From positions 5,162,894-5,226,893 of the forward strand of contig NZ_CP089518.1 of assembly GCF_025917685.1 (NCBI RefSeq): a stretch of 64,000 nucleotides of DNA, given 5' to 3'. This document shows, piece by piece, positions 36,055-46,924 of the stretch; positions within the stretch are counted from its first letter, which is position 1, and each line of letters starts with the position of its first letter. The DNA is from Bacillus cereus (GTDB lineage Bacteria > Bacillota > Bacilli > Bacillales > Bacillaceae_G). The notes beneath the pieces are model-generated. The model was not told where the DNA came from, did not search any database, and worked only from the letters and a program-made list of their open reading frames with translations. The translations under genes and the position numbers were made by a program.

Positions 36055-37240
36055 AATACTTTTGAATGCCTAATTTCACAGTTGTTGTCGCTCGTTTTGT
36101 ACCACGATAAAACGTAAGAGTCATTTTATCATTAATTTTTTTATTATATAAGGCCGTGCGGAACCCAATAATATCACGCACCGGTTTTCCATCTACCGCC
36201 ACAATAACATCATGTTCTCTTAGACCAGCTTCCGTACCTGGCGAAGGACTTTTCACATCTAAAACACAAACCCCTTCTGTTACGTTACCTGGTAAGTGTA
36301 ATGTTTTTGACCAATAGTAATTTGGAATCTCATTTAATGATCTTAGTTCAATCCCAACGTAAGGTCTTTTTACTTTACCGTACTTTTCAAGCTCATTCAT
36401 AACAGGAACAGCTCTCGTAACTGGAATAGCTAGTCCAATTCCCTCTACTTCTTTTGCTGCAATTTTCATTGAGTTAATACCTATTAATTGTCCAGATACA
36501 TTTACAAGCGCTCCACCACTATTACCTGGATTAATTGCCGCATCTGTTTGTAATACTTCTACTTGCCAATCGTAATGTCCATCTTGATTTAAATCTACAG
36601 GAACAATGCGCTCATTAGCCGAAATAATACCTTGTGTGACAGTTCCGGAAAATTGTAGCCCCAGTGGATTTCCAATTGCAATAACTGGTTCTCCTCTACG
36701 AACGGTATTAGAATCACCAATTTCAATCACTTTCTTCACATACTTTGCATCTATTTCTAGTACTGCTAAGTCCGTGACTACATCGGTTCCCAATACTTTA
36801 CCTGGAACTTTCTTACCGTCACTTAAGCTAACTTCAATACGATTCGCCCCAGCGACAACGTGGTTATTGGTTACAATATACGCATGTCCATCTGTTCTCT
36901 TATAAATCACACCAGAGCCTGTACCAGCTTCCGAATCAGCCTCTGAAAAATCATCCCGTTGAATATTAATAACACCCACAACAGCCTCCGAAGCACGATC
37001 AACAGCGTCTACAAAGCTAACTTGTTTAACAGACACATTTCCGCTTTGAGCTTCAGCCATATTTTTTTCACTCGCTTCAACTTGCGGAAGCTTACCTTCA
37101 TGATTTGAAAATAAAGGCGCTCCAAATGCAAATAATGAAGCCCCTACAATTGTTCCCGCTATACTAGAAATAACAATACCTTTATGTTTCTTTTTCCCTG
37201 CACGTTTAATACGATATTTTTCTTCATCAATAAAGGACAT
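36053..37240 (-). CDS. htrC: HtrA-type membrane serine protease (YyxA/HtrC)
   Basis: This 395-aa protease has a cytosolic N-terminus, one membrane helix (residues 22-42), a trypsin-like domain and a C-terminal PDZ domain (about 295-390). The catalytic triad is His127 (VTNNHVV), Asp157 (VVTDLAV) and Ser241 (NPGNSGGAL). It degrades or chaperones misfolded exported proteins at the cell surface. It sits directly after walJ, 63 bp away, as in other Bacillus, so it may be read through from the wal operon. Confidence 0.93.
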   Translation of the reverse strand: MSFIDEEKYRIKRAGKKKHKGIVISSIAGTIVGASLFAFGAPLFSNHEGKLPQVEASEKNMAEAQSGNVSVKQVSFVDAVDRASEAVVGVINIQRDDFSEADSEAGTGSGVIYKRTDGHAYIVTNNHVVAGANRIEVSLSDGKKVPGKVLGTDVVTDLAVLEIDAKYVKKVIEIGDSNTVRRGEPVIAIGNPLGLQFSGTVTQGIISANERIVPVDLNQDGHYDWQVEVLQTDAAINPGNSGGALVNVSGQLIGINSMKIAAKEVEGIGLAIPVTRAVPVMNELEKYGKVKRPYVGIELRSLNEIPNYYWSKTLHLPGNVTEGVCVLDVKSPSPGTEAGLREHDVIVAVDGKPVRDIIGFRTALYNKKINDKMTLTFYRGTKRATTTVKLGIQKY

Positions 37241-37303
37241 ATTTGTTCACCTATCTTCCTGAAAACAACTATATTCACCTTTATTGTTTACTAAAATGAA
37301 GAA

Positions 37304-38098
37304 TTATACGTATTGAATTTTCGTAGGCATTTTTGGATCTGTATCATGTATTTCAAAGGATTCTCCAACCCCAAAACCTTTTTCTTCTAATACTTGTGAT
37401 ACAGACATACGCGCTAATTCTTTCATGTTATTATCTAAGCTTAAATGCGCTAAATAAATGTGTTTTGTCTCGTCTGTAATAACATCCGCCATCGCTAATG
37501 CAGCATCCTCATTACAAACGTGACCTACATCACTTAATATGCGTCTTTTAATGCTCCATGGATAGCGTCCCATACGAAGCATTTCCACATCATGATTGCT
37601 TTCAAATACGAAAGCGTTCGCTCCCTTAATAACACCTTTCATACGGTCACTTACGTATCCCGTATCTGTAATAAGAGCTAACTTTCTATTGTTGTTATGA
37701 AAAGCATAAAACATCGGTTCTGCCGCATCATGAGAAACACCAAATGATTCAACTTCAATATCCCCAAATGTTTTCACGTCTCCTACTGAAAAAATGAATT
37801 TTTGATCAGTTGGGATATTACCTATCAAATGTTCCATTGCATTCCATGTTTTCTCGTTCGCATAAACAGGTAAATCATATTTACGCGCCAATACACCTAA
37901 TCCTTTAATGTGGTCACTATGCTCATGTGTTACAAGAATACCTGATATGTCATTTATATTCAGTTCAGCTTGCTTAAATAAGGCCTCTGTAGCTTTACCA
38001 CTTAAACCTGCATCGACAAGCAATTTTTTTTCATCTGTTCCTACATATAGCATATTCCCTGTACTTCCACTTGCAAGTACACTAAAATGCATACTCAT
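37304..38098 (-). CDS. walJ: WalJ (YycJ): MBL-fold metallohydrolase
   Basis: This 264-aa metallo-beta-lactamase-fold protein has the metal motif THEHSDH and further His/Asp ligands ([20 protein letters not shown]). It is the conserved last gene of the wal operon. Proposed roles link cell division and DNA replication; the substrate is unclear, with an RNase or exonuclease activity proposed. It overlaps walI by 17 bp. Confidence 0.94.
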   Translation of the reverse strand: MSMHFSVLASGSTGNMLYVGTDEKKLLVDAGLSGKATEALFKQAELNINDISGILVTHEHSDHIKGLGVLARKYDLPVYANEKTWNAMEHLIGNIPTDQKFIFSVGDVKTFGDIEVESFGVSHDAAEPMFYAFHNNNRKLALITDTGYVSDRMKGVIKGANAFVFESNHDVEMLRMGRYPWSIKRRILSDVGHVCNEDAALAMADVITDETKHIYLAHLSLDNNMKELARMSVSQVLEEKGFGVGESFEIHDTDPKMPTKIQYV

Positions 38099-38918
38099 TC
38101 TTTCTCACTCCATTATGTTCTTCCGGCACTTGAGTTTCCCCTAATTCCATAACTTGTCCTTCAATTGCATTCACAAAATAGTCCTTTTTCTGCTCAGTCT
38201 TTAAGTTCCACGTTGGAGCAAGCACTTGTATATTAGAAGAAGATTCAGCTAGAGTCGCATATCCAATCTGCGCCTCTTTCACGTGCGTATTTTCTGCAAT
38301 TTTATTTTTTACATATATATTTTCTAAAGCTGTTTGAGCAGTGATAATTTCTTGTTCTTTCGTTTTTTCACTTTCGCCCATTTCCTTCAAATCCGTTAAC
38401 ATTGTTTGTGTATACGAAACAAGCTCATTTTTTTCATTTAAATCTACAACGATCATTGCATGATTGTTGTAGAAAATCGGCTTCTCCTTATACTTTTGAA
38501 AGAAATAAATTTTTGAATCTTTCATTGCCCCAAACTCGTATTTCTGCCCATCAAGCACGTAGTTTTTTAAGAAATCATTATACTTGTCCTTTGATAACGA
38601 TTTTGCATTTAAAAATGGTTCTTTCAACTTACTTTCTATCTTATATTCTTCTTGCAGATGCACTGTTTGATTTTTTAAAGACTGCACATCTTCTTCCTTA
38701 AAGCTTTTATTTTTCGCCATAATAAACGACTCTTTTTTCGGCTCTTTAGGAAAACTCCCCATAGTAATTTTAGACTCTTTTAATTGTTGATCAATTTTTG
38801 TTTCTGTCACAAGTTCCAATTGATTACTATCTTGCTTTTGAATGAACTGAAAGATAAGAAAGAGATCTAAAACAAAAAAGGTCACAATAAATATGGTTTT
38901 AATTCGATCCCAATCCAT
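38082..38918 (-). CDS. walI: WalI (YycI): regulator of WalK
   Basis: This 278-aa protein has one N-terminal membrane helix (residues 7-25) and an extracytoplasmic domain with two related halves. With WalH it binds WalK in the membrane and restrains its kinase activity. It overlaps walH by 20 bp and walJ by 17 bp, which indicates translational coupling in a single operon. Confidence 0.93.
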   Translation of the reverse strand: MDWDRIKTIFIVTFFVLDLFLIFQFIQKQDSNQLELVTETKIDQQLKESKITMGSFPKEPKKESFIMAKNKSFKEEDVQSLKNQTVHLQEEYKIESKLKEPFLNAKSLSKDKYNDFLKNYVLDGQKYEFGAMKDSKIYFFQKYKEKPIFYNNHAMIVVDLNEKNELVSYTQTMLTDLKEMGESEKTKEQEIITAQTALENIYVKNKIAENTHVKEAQIGYATLAESSSNIQVLAPTWNLKTEQKKDYFVNAIEGQVMELGETQVPEEHNGVRKNEYAF

Positions 38919-40248
38919 TTAGTCCCCCCTCACTCCATTCAAATATTTTTTGCTTACCATTTTCTTCACATTTTACATACCATATCGGCTTTAAAATAAC
39001 GTTTTTTCCTTCGTTAATGGAATTTTCCAATGATAACTTATAACCAATTCCAACATCCTGAATTGAATTTTTATCAATTTGCGGATTATTCTCTAATGAT
39101 GTCATCACTGTACGACCCGATGCAAGAGAAGTTGTTAGTTGTTTACTAGGTAATTTGAAACTTGGATCAAAAAGGGATCTTTCATACTGCATGATTTCAC
39201 CCGAACCCCATGCTTGCTTTAATTCCGCCATTCCATCGCTATTAAATACAGGCAACCCATCCTCATATAAACGGAAGGACGTTTTCCCCTTATTAATATA
39301 ATCAAAACGATAGAGTTTTAAAGCACCACTATGCCCACTTACAAAGTCAAAACTTTTTTGTAAAAGTGCTGCATTATCCATAGATTCATCACTATGTACA
39401 GCGGAGTTTTTGTATTTCAACATTGCATTTGACTGATCAATTTCCATAGAACGTATACCATCTGTAAATATTTTCTTTGATTTCTCAGAAATAGGGCTTA
39501 AATAACGTGGATCACTAAATAGTGCATTTTTAAATGTATCCTCATCTAACCTAGATCCAAAATACTCTACCTCACTTAATTCCGTAATTCCATCTGGTAA
39601 GTACAGTTTTTTTCTATCACTTATTTGATATTCAAAATACGGTCTCGCTACTGTTATAAGTTGATTTTGAGCATTTATAACATCCTTTACATAAACACCA
39701 CTCAATTTCGCTTCATATATTTTACGATAAGGATAAGTATCATAGGAAACAAAACTAATTTTAATTTCTTGGTCCTTACTTCGAGAAGGGTCAATTATAA
39801 TACGATTGAAACTCCTATTACCTTCTATGTTTTTATCTTTAAAATTAAACATACTTTTAATCGTATCCAGTGGAATGTTTGTAGGAAAAACAAACTCGAT
39901 TTTTTCTTCTCCATGTACATACGAAAGAAAATCACCTTTAGGAACTGTCCCTGTCATTTCCTTTAAATCATGTAACTCTCCATTTTCAAGAATTCTATAA
40001 ATTAAATCCACATTACTCTTGTTTTCACTCACATAATGATTTTTCTCTTTATGAACAATGACAGAGGATGGGCGAACAACCTCCGAAAGTTTTATTGGAT
40101 TTATCTCTTCATTACCTTGAACAAATTTTGCATTTTGTATCGAAGTAGAATCGGGGACATATGTCCATAAGTTAAAAGTAAGAAATAGGCTAATAACAAC
40201 TAGATTAATTAAAACTATCGTTTTAAAGTTTTCCATACTCATTCCCAA
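38899..40248 (-). CDS. walH: WalH (YycH): regulator of WalK
   Basis: This 449-aa protein has an N-terminal membrane helix (residues 8-28) and a long extracytoplasmic part. It forms a complex with WalI and WalK to control autolysin expression. The start lies inside the end of walK (10-bp overlap); ATG at 40248 or the second in-frame ATG (MSMENF or MENF) are possible. Confidence 0.93.
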   Translation of the reverse strand: MGMSMENFKTIVLINLVVISLFLTFNLWTYVPDSTSIQNAKFVQGNEEINPIKLSEVVRPSSVIVHKEKNHYVSENKSNVDLIYRILENGELHDLKEMTGTVPKGDFLSYVHGEEKIEFVFPTNIPLDTIKSMFNFKDKNIEGNRSFNRIIIDPSRSKDQEIKISFVSYDTYPYRKIYEAKLSGVYVKDVINAQNQLITVARPYFEYQISDRKKLYLPDGITELSEVEYFGSRLDEDTFKNALFSDPRYLSPISEKSKKIFTDGIRSMEIDQSNAMLKYKNSAVHSDESMDNAALLQKSFDFVSGHSGALKLYRFDYINKGKTSFRLYEDGLPVFNSDGMAELKQAWGSGEIMQYERSLFDPSFKLPSKQLTTSLASGRTVMTSLENNPQIDKNSIQDVGIGYKLSLENSINEGKNVILKPIWYVKCEENGKQKIFEWSEGGLNGLGSN

Positions 40249-42074
40249 TCGTCCTCTTCATCAGTTGCCATTGGCAGTGTGAAATAAATAGTTGTTCCTT
40301 TTCCTTCCTCACTTTTCGCCCAAATCGAGCCGCCGTGTGCCTCAATCATTTCTTTCGCAATGGCTAATCCAAGACCTGTACCACCCATTTGTCTTGAGCG
40401 AGCTTTATCTACACGGTAAAAACGTTCAAATATTTTATCTACATTTTCCTTCGGAATACCCATTCCTTGATCACTCACACTAATTTCTAATAACTCACCG
40501 CGGTCACGCAGACGATATGTTACTGTGCCACCTTCTGGCGAATACTTCAATGCATTGGAAATAATGTTATATAAAACTTGTGTAATTTTGTCTGTATCCA
40601 TATCAATAAATCGAGATTTTTTAGAGAAAGATCGTTTGAAGCTTACATTTTGCTCTTTCGACATTTCAAAGCGATCGATAACGTTATTAAAGAAATCAGT
40701 AAAGTCGACCCATTCCTTCATTAAGCGATGTTCTGTACTATCTAGTTTAGATAGTTGTAACAACGCATTTACAAGTCTAATCATTCTTTCTGTTTCTTCT
40801 TGTGTAACTGTTAAAAATTGTGGTGCGATATTCGGATCTTGCCATGCACCATCCGTAAGTGCTTCTAAGTAACTGCGCATTGTTGTTAACGGTGTTCTTA
40901 GCTCATGAGATACGTTCGCAACAAACTCACGACGCTCTCGCTCTATACGCTCCTGCTCCGTTACATCATATAATACAGCAATTAAACCATTCGCCTTCCC
41001 TGTTTCCTTTTGAATGACAGAGAAACTAGCACGTAAAATATATGGTTCATTCCTCGTACTAAAATCTAATAAAACTGAATCAGGTTCTTCATATAAATGA
41101 TCCAGCGTAAATTCTTCTTGTATCCCTAACACTTCTAAGACAGATTGATCTAGTGCCGTTTCACGCGAAACATTTAACATTTTTTCCGCAGGATCATTTA
41201 ATAAAATGATGTCACCTTTTCGATCAGTAGCAATTACTCCATCTGTCATATGTGATAAAACAGATGATAGTTTGCGCCTTTCACTCTCTGTTGAAGAACG
41301 GGCTTGTTGTAATTTTTTTGATAAATTATTGAAAGATAATGCTAGTTGTCCAATTTCATCATGGCTATGCACTTTTACTTTTCTCGAATAGTTTCCTTTT
41401 GCCATTTCAATTGCTTGTCTCCGCATATCTGAAATTGGTCTTGTAATTGTTTGAGCCAACAAAATCCCAAGTACAGCTGTTACTAGTAAAGCAATTACTG
41501 TCCCTGTCGCGAAAATTTGGTTTATATCTTTCATTTGTTTATACACATCTTCCATAGATGCAACAATACGAATGACGCCAAGTACCTCTCCTTCTTGTTC
41601 TTTTAGAATAGGAGTAATCATCACTTGAACCCGATGACCTGTTTTCACGTCTTTCTCAACCTTTGACTCTGGTTTTTTTTGTACCATTACCCGTTGTACA
41701 GCTGTGTCTGCTGACGTTCGTCCTACTTTATTTTGCTTAGACGCGTCTGAAATTGCCATTAATTTTTTAGTAGAATCAATTACGCTTATTTCTTGAATAT
41801 CTCTCTTACGATCCGATGCAAGTTTTTGAATCGAATCATTAATAGCTTTATCTACTGATTCTGCTTTAGGACGTTCTTTTACAAACTCTTGCTTCAAGTT
41901 ATAAGAAAGTAAATTTGTTTGCTGCGTTAAGGAATCTTGAAAACCTTTTACAAGGCTTTTTTCTAATTCCCTAACGAAATATACACCAATTACTTGCATT
42001 GCTATTAATATTAACAGCATATATATGAGCACAAATTTTAAATGAATAGATTGAAAAAAACCAACTTTCTTCAT
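40239..42074 (-). CDS. walK: WalK (YycG): essential sensor histidine kinase
   Basis: This 611-aa kinase controls cell-wall metabolism. In order it has a membrane helix (about 12-30), an extracellular Cache/PAS-like sensor (35-180), a second helix (185-205), HAMP, a cytosolic PAS domain, HisKA with ANVSHELRTPLTTMRSYLEA, and HATPase with NIISNALKYSPEGG and GTGLGLAI. It phosphorylates WalR and responds to lipid II and to WalHI. The gene also carries a degenerate parS (41157-41172). It begins three bases after walR ends. Confidence 0.97.
   Translation of the reverse strand: MKKVGFFQSIHLKFVLIYMLLILIAMQVIGVYFVRELEKSLVKGFQDSLTQQTNLLSYNLKQEFVKERPKAESVDKAINDSIQKLASDRKRDIQEISVIDSTKKLMAISDASKQNKVGRTSADTAVQRVMVQKKPESKVEKDVKTGHRVQVMITPILKEQEGEVLGVIRIVASMEDVYKQMKDINQIFATGTVIALLVTAVLGILLAQTITRPISDMRRQAIEMAKGNYSRKVKVHSHDEIGQLALSFNNLSKKLQQARSSTESERRKLSSVLSHMTDGVIATDRKGDIILLNDPAEKMLNVSRETALDQSVLEVLGIQEEFTLDHLYEEPDSVLLDFSTRNEPYILRASFSVIQKETGKANGLIAVLYDVTEQERIERERREFVANVSHELRTPLTTMRSYLEALTDGAWQDPNIAPQFLTVTQEETERMIRLVNALLQLSKLDSTEHRLMKEWVDFTDFFNNVIDRFEMSKEQNVSFKRSFSKKSRFIDMDTDKITQVLYNIISNALKYSPEGGTVTYRLRDRGELLEISVSDQGMGIPKENVDKIFERFYRVDKARSRQMGGTGLGLAIAKEMIEAHGGSIWAKSEEGKGTTIYFTLPMATDEEDDWE
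41157..41172. other. Degenerate parS site inside walK
   Basis: CGTTTCACGCGAAACA matches the parS consensus TGTTTCACGTGAAACA at 14 of 16 positions and keeps the palindromic arms. It lies about 22.5 kb from the oriC boxes, within the origin-proximal zone where Bacillus parS sites cluster. Confidence 0.55.
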
Positions 42075-42077
42075 ATA

Positions 42078-42785
42078 CTATTCCTGTTCTGGGTCACGCA
42101 AGTAATACCCTACCCCACGTCTAGTTACAATTAAAGTAGGATGACTTGGATTATCTTCAATTTTTTCGCGTAAACGACGTACTGTTACGTCTACTGTACG
42201 TACATCTCCAAAATAATCATAACCCCAAACTGTTTGTAATAAATGTTCGCGAGTCATAACTTGACCTAAATGCTTCGCTAAATAATGTAGTAATTCAAAT
42301 TCACGATGTGTAAGCTCAATGCTTTCTTCACGCTTCGTTACACTATAAGCATTCGGGTTGATAACGATTGGTCCAATAACCATTTCAGTATTTTCTTCTT
42401 TCTCTGCAGCACCACCCTGCTGATGACGACGTAAATTCGCCTTCACGCGGGCAAGTAACTCTCTCGTACTAAAGGGCTTCGTTACATAATCATCCGCCCC
42501 AAGCTCAAGCCCTAATACTTTATCAATTTCAGAGTCTTTTGCTGTAAGCATAATAATTGGCATTTCTGAGCTTTTACGTATTTCACGACATACCTCTAAG
42601 CCGTCTTTTCCCGGTAACATAATATCTAATAAAACCATATCTGGCTGCTCTTCATTTGCTTTTTCAATCGCCTCATCACCATCATGCGCCATTACAATTT
42701 CAAAACCTTCTTTTTCTAGGTTGAACTTCAAAATATCCGCAATCGGTTTTTCATCATCAACTACTAAAATTTTCTTTCCCATCAT
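42078..42785 (-). CDS. walR: WalR (YycF): essential response regulator
   Basis: This 235-aa OmpR-family regulator has a receiver domain with ILVVDDE and phospho-acceptor Asp54 ([12 protein letters not shown]), and a winged-helix domain (about 135-232, [22 protein letters not shown]). It activates autolysin genes and represses their inhibitors. It heads the walRKHIJ operon. The first of two adjacent ATGs is used, nine bases after AGGAGG. Confidence 0.97.
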   Translation of the reverse strand: MMGKKILVVDDEKPIADILKFNLEKEGFEIVMAHDGDEAIEKANEEQPDMVLLDIMLPGKDGLEVCREIRKSSEMPIIMLTAKDSEIDKVLGLELGADDYVTKPFSTRELLARVKANLRRHQQGGAAEKEENTEMVIGPIVINPNAYSVTKREESIELTHREFELLHYLAKHLGQVMTREHLLQTVWGYDYFGDVRTVDVTVRRLREKIEDNPSHPTLIVTRRGVGYYLRDPEQE

Positions 42786-42950
42786 CGTCTATTTCCTCCT
42801 TATAAAAATATGGTCAATAATCCCTAAACACATTGACGTTTATATAGTATGTCCCTATATGACCGCATCCTTGGTTTAAGTATTTTCTCCTCTATTCTCA
42901 TAGACTCATGTATCATCCACTTTTACACGGAATCCTATACGATCTATAGA

Positions 42951-42977
42951 AAAACCTCTAGCTTCAACTGCTAGAGG
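42951..42977 (-). terminator. Terminator upstream of the wal operon
   Basis: The 8-bp arms CCTCTAGC and GCTAGAGG have a 7-nt loop, then TTTTTC on the minus strand. It insulates walR from tRNA transcripts. Confidence 0.75.
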
Positions 42978-43030
42978 CTCCTCATTCTATTGTAAAATAA
43001 CTACCCACTTTTGTAAAACTGGACAAAATA

Positions 43031-43062
43031 AAAAGGATATTAAGTGGGCCCACTTAATATCC
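43031..43062 (-). terminator. Terminator of the tRNA cluster (perfect 28-bp palindrome)
   Basis: GGATATTAAGTGGG and CCCACTTAATATCC form a perfect palindrome with no spacer. On the minus strand it runs into TTTTTATTTT. It lies 7 bp past the tRNA-Phe gene. Confidence 0.85.
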
Positions 43063-43068
43063 TGAGAG

Positions 43069-43141
<73 letters not shown>

Positions 43142-43182
43142 AAAACTATATATAAAACCACTAATGGTGGTATAAACAAAAG

Positions 43183-43258
43183 TGGCGGTCCCGACCGGGG
43201 TCGAACCGGCGATCTCCTGCGTGACAGGCAGGCATGTTAACCACTACACCACGGGACC
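43183..43258 (-). tRNA. tRNA-Asp (GTC)
   Basis: 76 nt including an encoded CCA. Acceptor GGTCCCG/CGGGACC with discriminator G, anticodon GTC in CTGTCAC, T-loop GGTTCGACCCC. Confidence 0.97.
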
Positions 43259-43280
43259 AAAAATGAACATAAAAAAACCA

Positions 43281-43352
43281 TGACCCGTACGGGATTCGAA
43301 CCCGTGTTACCGCCGTGAAAGGGCGGTGTCTTAACCACTTGACCAACGGGCC
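43281..43352 (-). tRNA. tRNA-Glu (TTC)
   Basis: 72 nt without encoded CCA. Acceptor GGCCCGT/ACGGGTC, anticodon TTC in CTTTCAC, T-loop GGTTCGAATCC. Confidence 0.97.
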
Positions 43353-43365
43353 ACGAAAAATAAAA

Positions 43366-43441
43366 TGGTGAGCCATGAAGGATTCGAACCTTCGACCCTC
43401 TGATTAAAAGTCAGATGCTCTACCAACTGAGCTAATGGCTC
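43366..43441 (-). tRNA. tRNA-Lys (TTT)
   Basis: 76 nt including an encoded CCA. Acceptor GAGCCAT/ATGGCTC, anticodon TTT in CTTTTAA, T-loop GGTTCGAATCC. It is the first gene of the array, about 100 bp beyond the purA terminator. Confidence 0.97.
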
Positions 43442-43537
43442 ATACTCACCAACGTCATGTTTTCGTGACGACAAGACATATCATAACATATTATCTTTTA
43501 TTTTTGCAATACATTTTTTTATTTTTTTATAAAAGAT

Positions 43538-43571
43538 AAGAAAAAACTCATGAGAGCATGAGTTTTTTCTT
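43538..43571 (-). terminator. Terminator of purA
   Basis: The 15-bp arms AAGAAAAAACTCATG and CATGAGTTTTTTCTT have an AGAG loop. It lies 25 bp past the purA stop. Confidence 0.88.
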
Positions 43572-43595
43572 ACAAAAATCAATTTCTTATATCAC

Positions 43596-45008
<1,413 letters not shown>

Positions 45009-45048
45009 TTATATTTTCACATTATGAAAGCCTTATCTTTCCTATATA

Positions 45049-45091
45049 AAAAAAGAAACACATCTTATTATAAGAAATGTGTTTCTTTTTT
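45049..45091 (-). terminator. Terminator of dnaC
   Basis: The 15-bp arms AAAAAAGAAACACAT and ATGTGTTTCTTTTTT have a 13-nt loop. It lies 10 bp past the dnaC stop. Confidence 0.85.
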
Positions 45092-45100
45092 ATACTGCCT

Positions 45101-46450
45101 TTATGCCCCATCTTCAAAGCGTCGTTCTAAGTTGACGAATTTATTAAATTCCTTAACAAACGCAAGCTCTACTGAACCTACGGGACCATTACGCTGCTTT
45201 GCAATAATAATTTCAATGGTGTTTTTATTTTCCGTTTCTCGGTCATAGTAATCTTCACGATATAGGAAAGCTACAATATCCGCATCCTGCTCGATACTTC
45301 CCGATTCACGAATATCAGACATCATTGGACGTTTATCTTGACGAGATTCTACACCACGAGATAACTGCGATAAGGCAATAACAGGCACTTGCAATTCACG
45401 TGCAATCCCTTTTAATGTACGAGAAATCTCAGATACTTCCTGCTGACGGTTTTCTCCTGATTTCCCGCTACCTTGAATAAGCTGCAAATAGTCAATTAAG
45501 ACCATACCAAGACCTTGTTCTTGCTTTAACCTACGACATTTTGCTCGAATCTCATTTACTTTAATCCCTGGTGTATCATCAATATATATACCAGCATTAG
45601 AAAGGCTACCCATCGCCATTGTTAATTTTGCCCAATCATCAGAAGTTAATGAACCGGTACGAAGTCTTTGTGCATCAATATTTCCTTCTGCACAAAGCAT
45701 ACGCATAACAAGCTGATCAGATCCCATCTCTAGACTGAAGATCGCTACATTTTCATCCGTTTTTGTCGCTACGTTTTGTGCGATATTTAATGAAAATGCA
45801 GTTTTCCCTACCGATGGACGCGCCGCCACGATGATTAAATCATTTCGCTGGAAACCTGCGGTCATCTTATCTAATTCAGTAAATCCGGTTGGTATTCCCG
45901 TAACTTCACCTTTTTGATTATGCAAAAGTTCAATTTTATCATAAGCATCTACAAGAACATCTTTAATGTTTTGAAATGCTTTTGCATTTGTTTGATGAGA
46001 TACTTCTAATATTTTTTTCTCAGCCTCATTTAAAAGGCCGTCCACATCATCTTCTCTCTCATATCCATCAGACACGATATGGGTCGCCGTTCGAATTAAA
46101 CGACGTAACAGCGCCTTTTCAGCGATGATTCGTGCATAATACTCTACGTTAGCAGCAGTTGGAACAATCTCTGCTAACTCCGCTAAGTAAGAAACCCCAC
46201 CAACTTCTTCTAGTAATCCTTGATCAGCCATCGCTGACGTCATCATTACTAAGTCAATTGGTTCTCCTTTATCCGACAACCCAAGCATCACTTCAAAGAT
46301 TTTTTGATGTTTCGTTCGATAAAATGAGTCAGGTACCAATAGTTCTGATGCTGACGTTAACGCATCTTGATCAATCAATATGGCACCTAAGACTGCCTGC
46401 TCAGCTTCTATATTATGCGGAGGGGTACGATCAGCCATTACATCACTCAT
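45101..46450 (-). CDS. dnaC: Replicative DNA helicase DnaC (DnaB-type)
   Basis: This 449-aa hexameric helicase unwinds DNA at the replication fork. The N-terminal primase-binding domain (NIEAEQAVLGAILID) is followed by a RecA-like core with Walker A in ARPSVGKTAFSLNIA, MVLIDYLQLIQG and LSQLSRGVESR. The ATG at 46450 (MSDVMADRTPPHN) follows AGGAGG at seven bases; TTG two codons upstream is not used. It follows rplI by 27 bp, as in many Bacillus. Confidence 0.97.
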   Translation of the reverse strand: MSDVMADRTPPHNIEAEQAVLGAILIDQDALTSASELLVPDSFYRTKHQKIFEVMLGLSDKGEPIDLVMMTSAMADQGLLEEVGGVSYLAELAEIVPTAANVEYYARIIAEKALLRRLIRTATHIVSDGYEREDDVDGLLNEAEKKILEVSHQTNAKAFQNIKDVLVDAYDKIELLHNQKGEVTGIPTGFTELDKMTAGFQRNDLIIVAARPSVGKTAFSLNIAQNVATKTDENVAIFSLEMGSDQLVMRMLCAEGNIDAQRLRTGSLTSDDWAKLTMAMGSLSNAGIYIDDTPGIKVNEIRAKCRRLKQEQGLGMVLIDYLQLIQGSGKSGENRQQEVSEISRTLKGIARELQVPVIALSQLSRGVESRQDKRPMMSDIRESGSIEQDADIVAFLYREDYYDRETENKNTIEIIIAKQRNGPVGSVELAFVKEFNKFVNLERRFEDGA

Positions 46451-46477
46451 GCGCAATCCTCCTTATTTAATTTATTT

Positions 46478-46924
46478 TTATTGTTCACTAACATGAACTT
46501 TTACTTTTGCTGTTACTTGCGGATGCAATTTCACAGTCACATTTGTATAACCTAATGCACGGATTGCATCATCCATTTCAAATTTACGTTTATCAAGTTT
46601 GATTTTGTGTGATTTTTGCATTGCGTCTACGATTTGTTTGCTTGTGATAGAACCAAATAAACGGCCACCTTCTCCAGATTTCGCCTTCAGTTCCACAGTT
46701 AATTTCTCTAAAGTTTCTTTCAGCTCTTTTGCATTCTCAAGCTCTGCTGCTGCATCTTTTTCTTCTTTGCGTTTTTGAGCTTCTAAAGTTTTCATACTGC
46801 TGTTTGTTGCTTCCGCAGCTAATCCTTGTTTTAATAAGAAATTATTTGCATAACCGTCTGGTACGTTTTTTATTTCTCCTTTTTTACCTTTACCTTTTAC
46901 GTCTTTTAGAAAAATTACTTTCAT
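46478..46924 (-). CDS. rplI: 50S ribosomal protein L9
   Basis: This 148-aa ribosomal protein has the N-terminal 23S-binding domain ([35 protein letters not shown]), a long connecting helix (about 40-75) and the C-terminal domain ([13 protein letters not shown]). Its start overlaps the gdpP stop by 4 bp (ATGA), so the two are translationally coupled. Confidence 0.97.
   Translation of the reverse strand: MKVIFLKDVKGKGKKGEIKNVPDGYANNFLLKQGLAAEATNSSMKTLEAQKRKEEKDAAAELENAKELKETLEKLTVELKAKSGEGGRLFGSITSKQIVDAMQKSHKIKLDKRKFEMDDAIRALGYTNVTVKLHPQVTAKVKVHVSEQ

Noticed and set aside
43161..43376. 71-codon minus-strand frame across the tRNA genes
   Set aside because: It is made of tRNA-Lys/Glu/Asp sequence and is not a protein gene.
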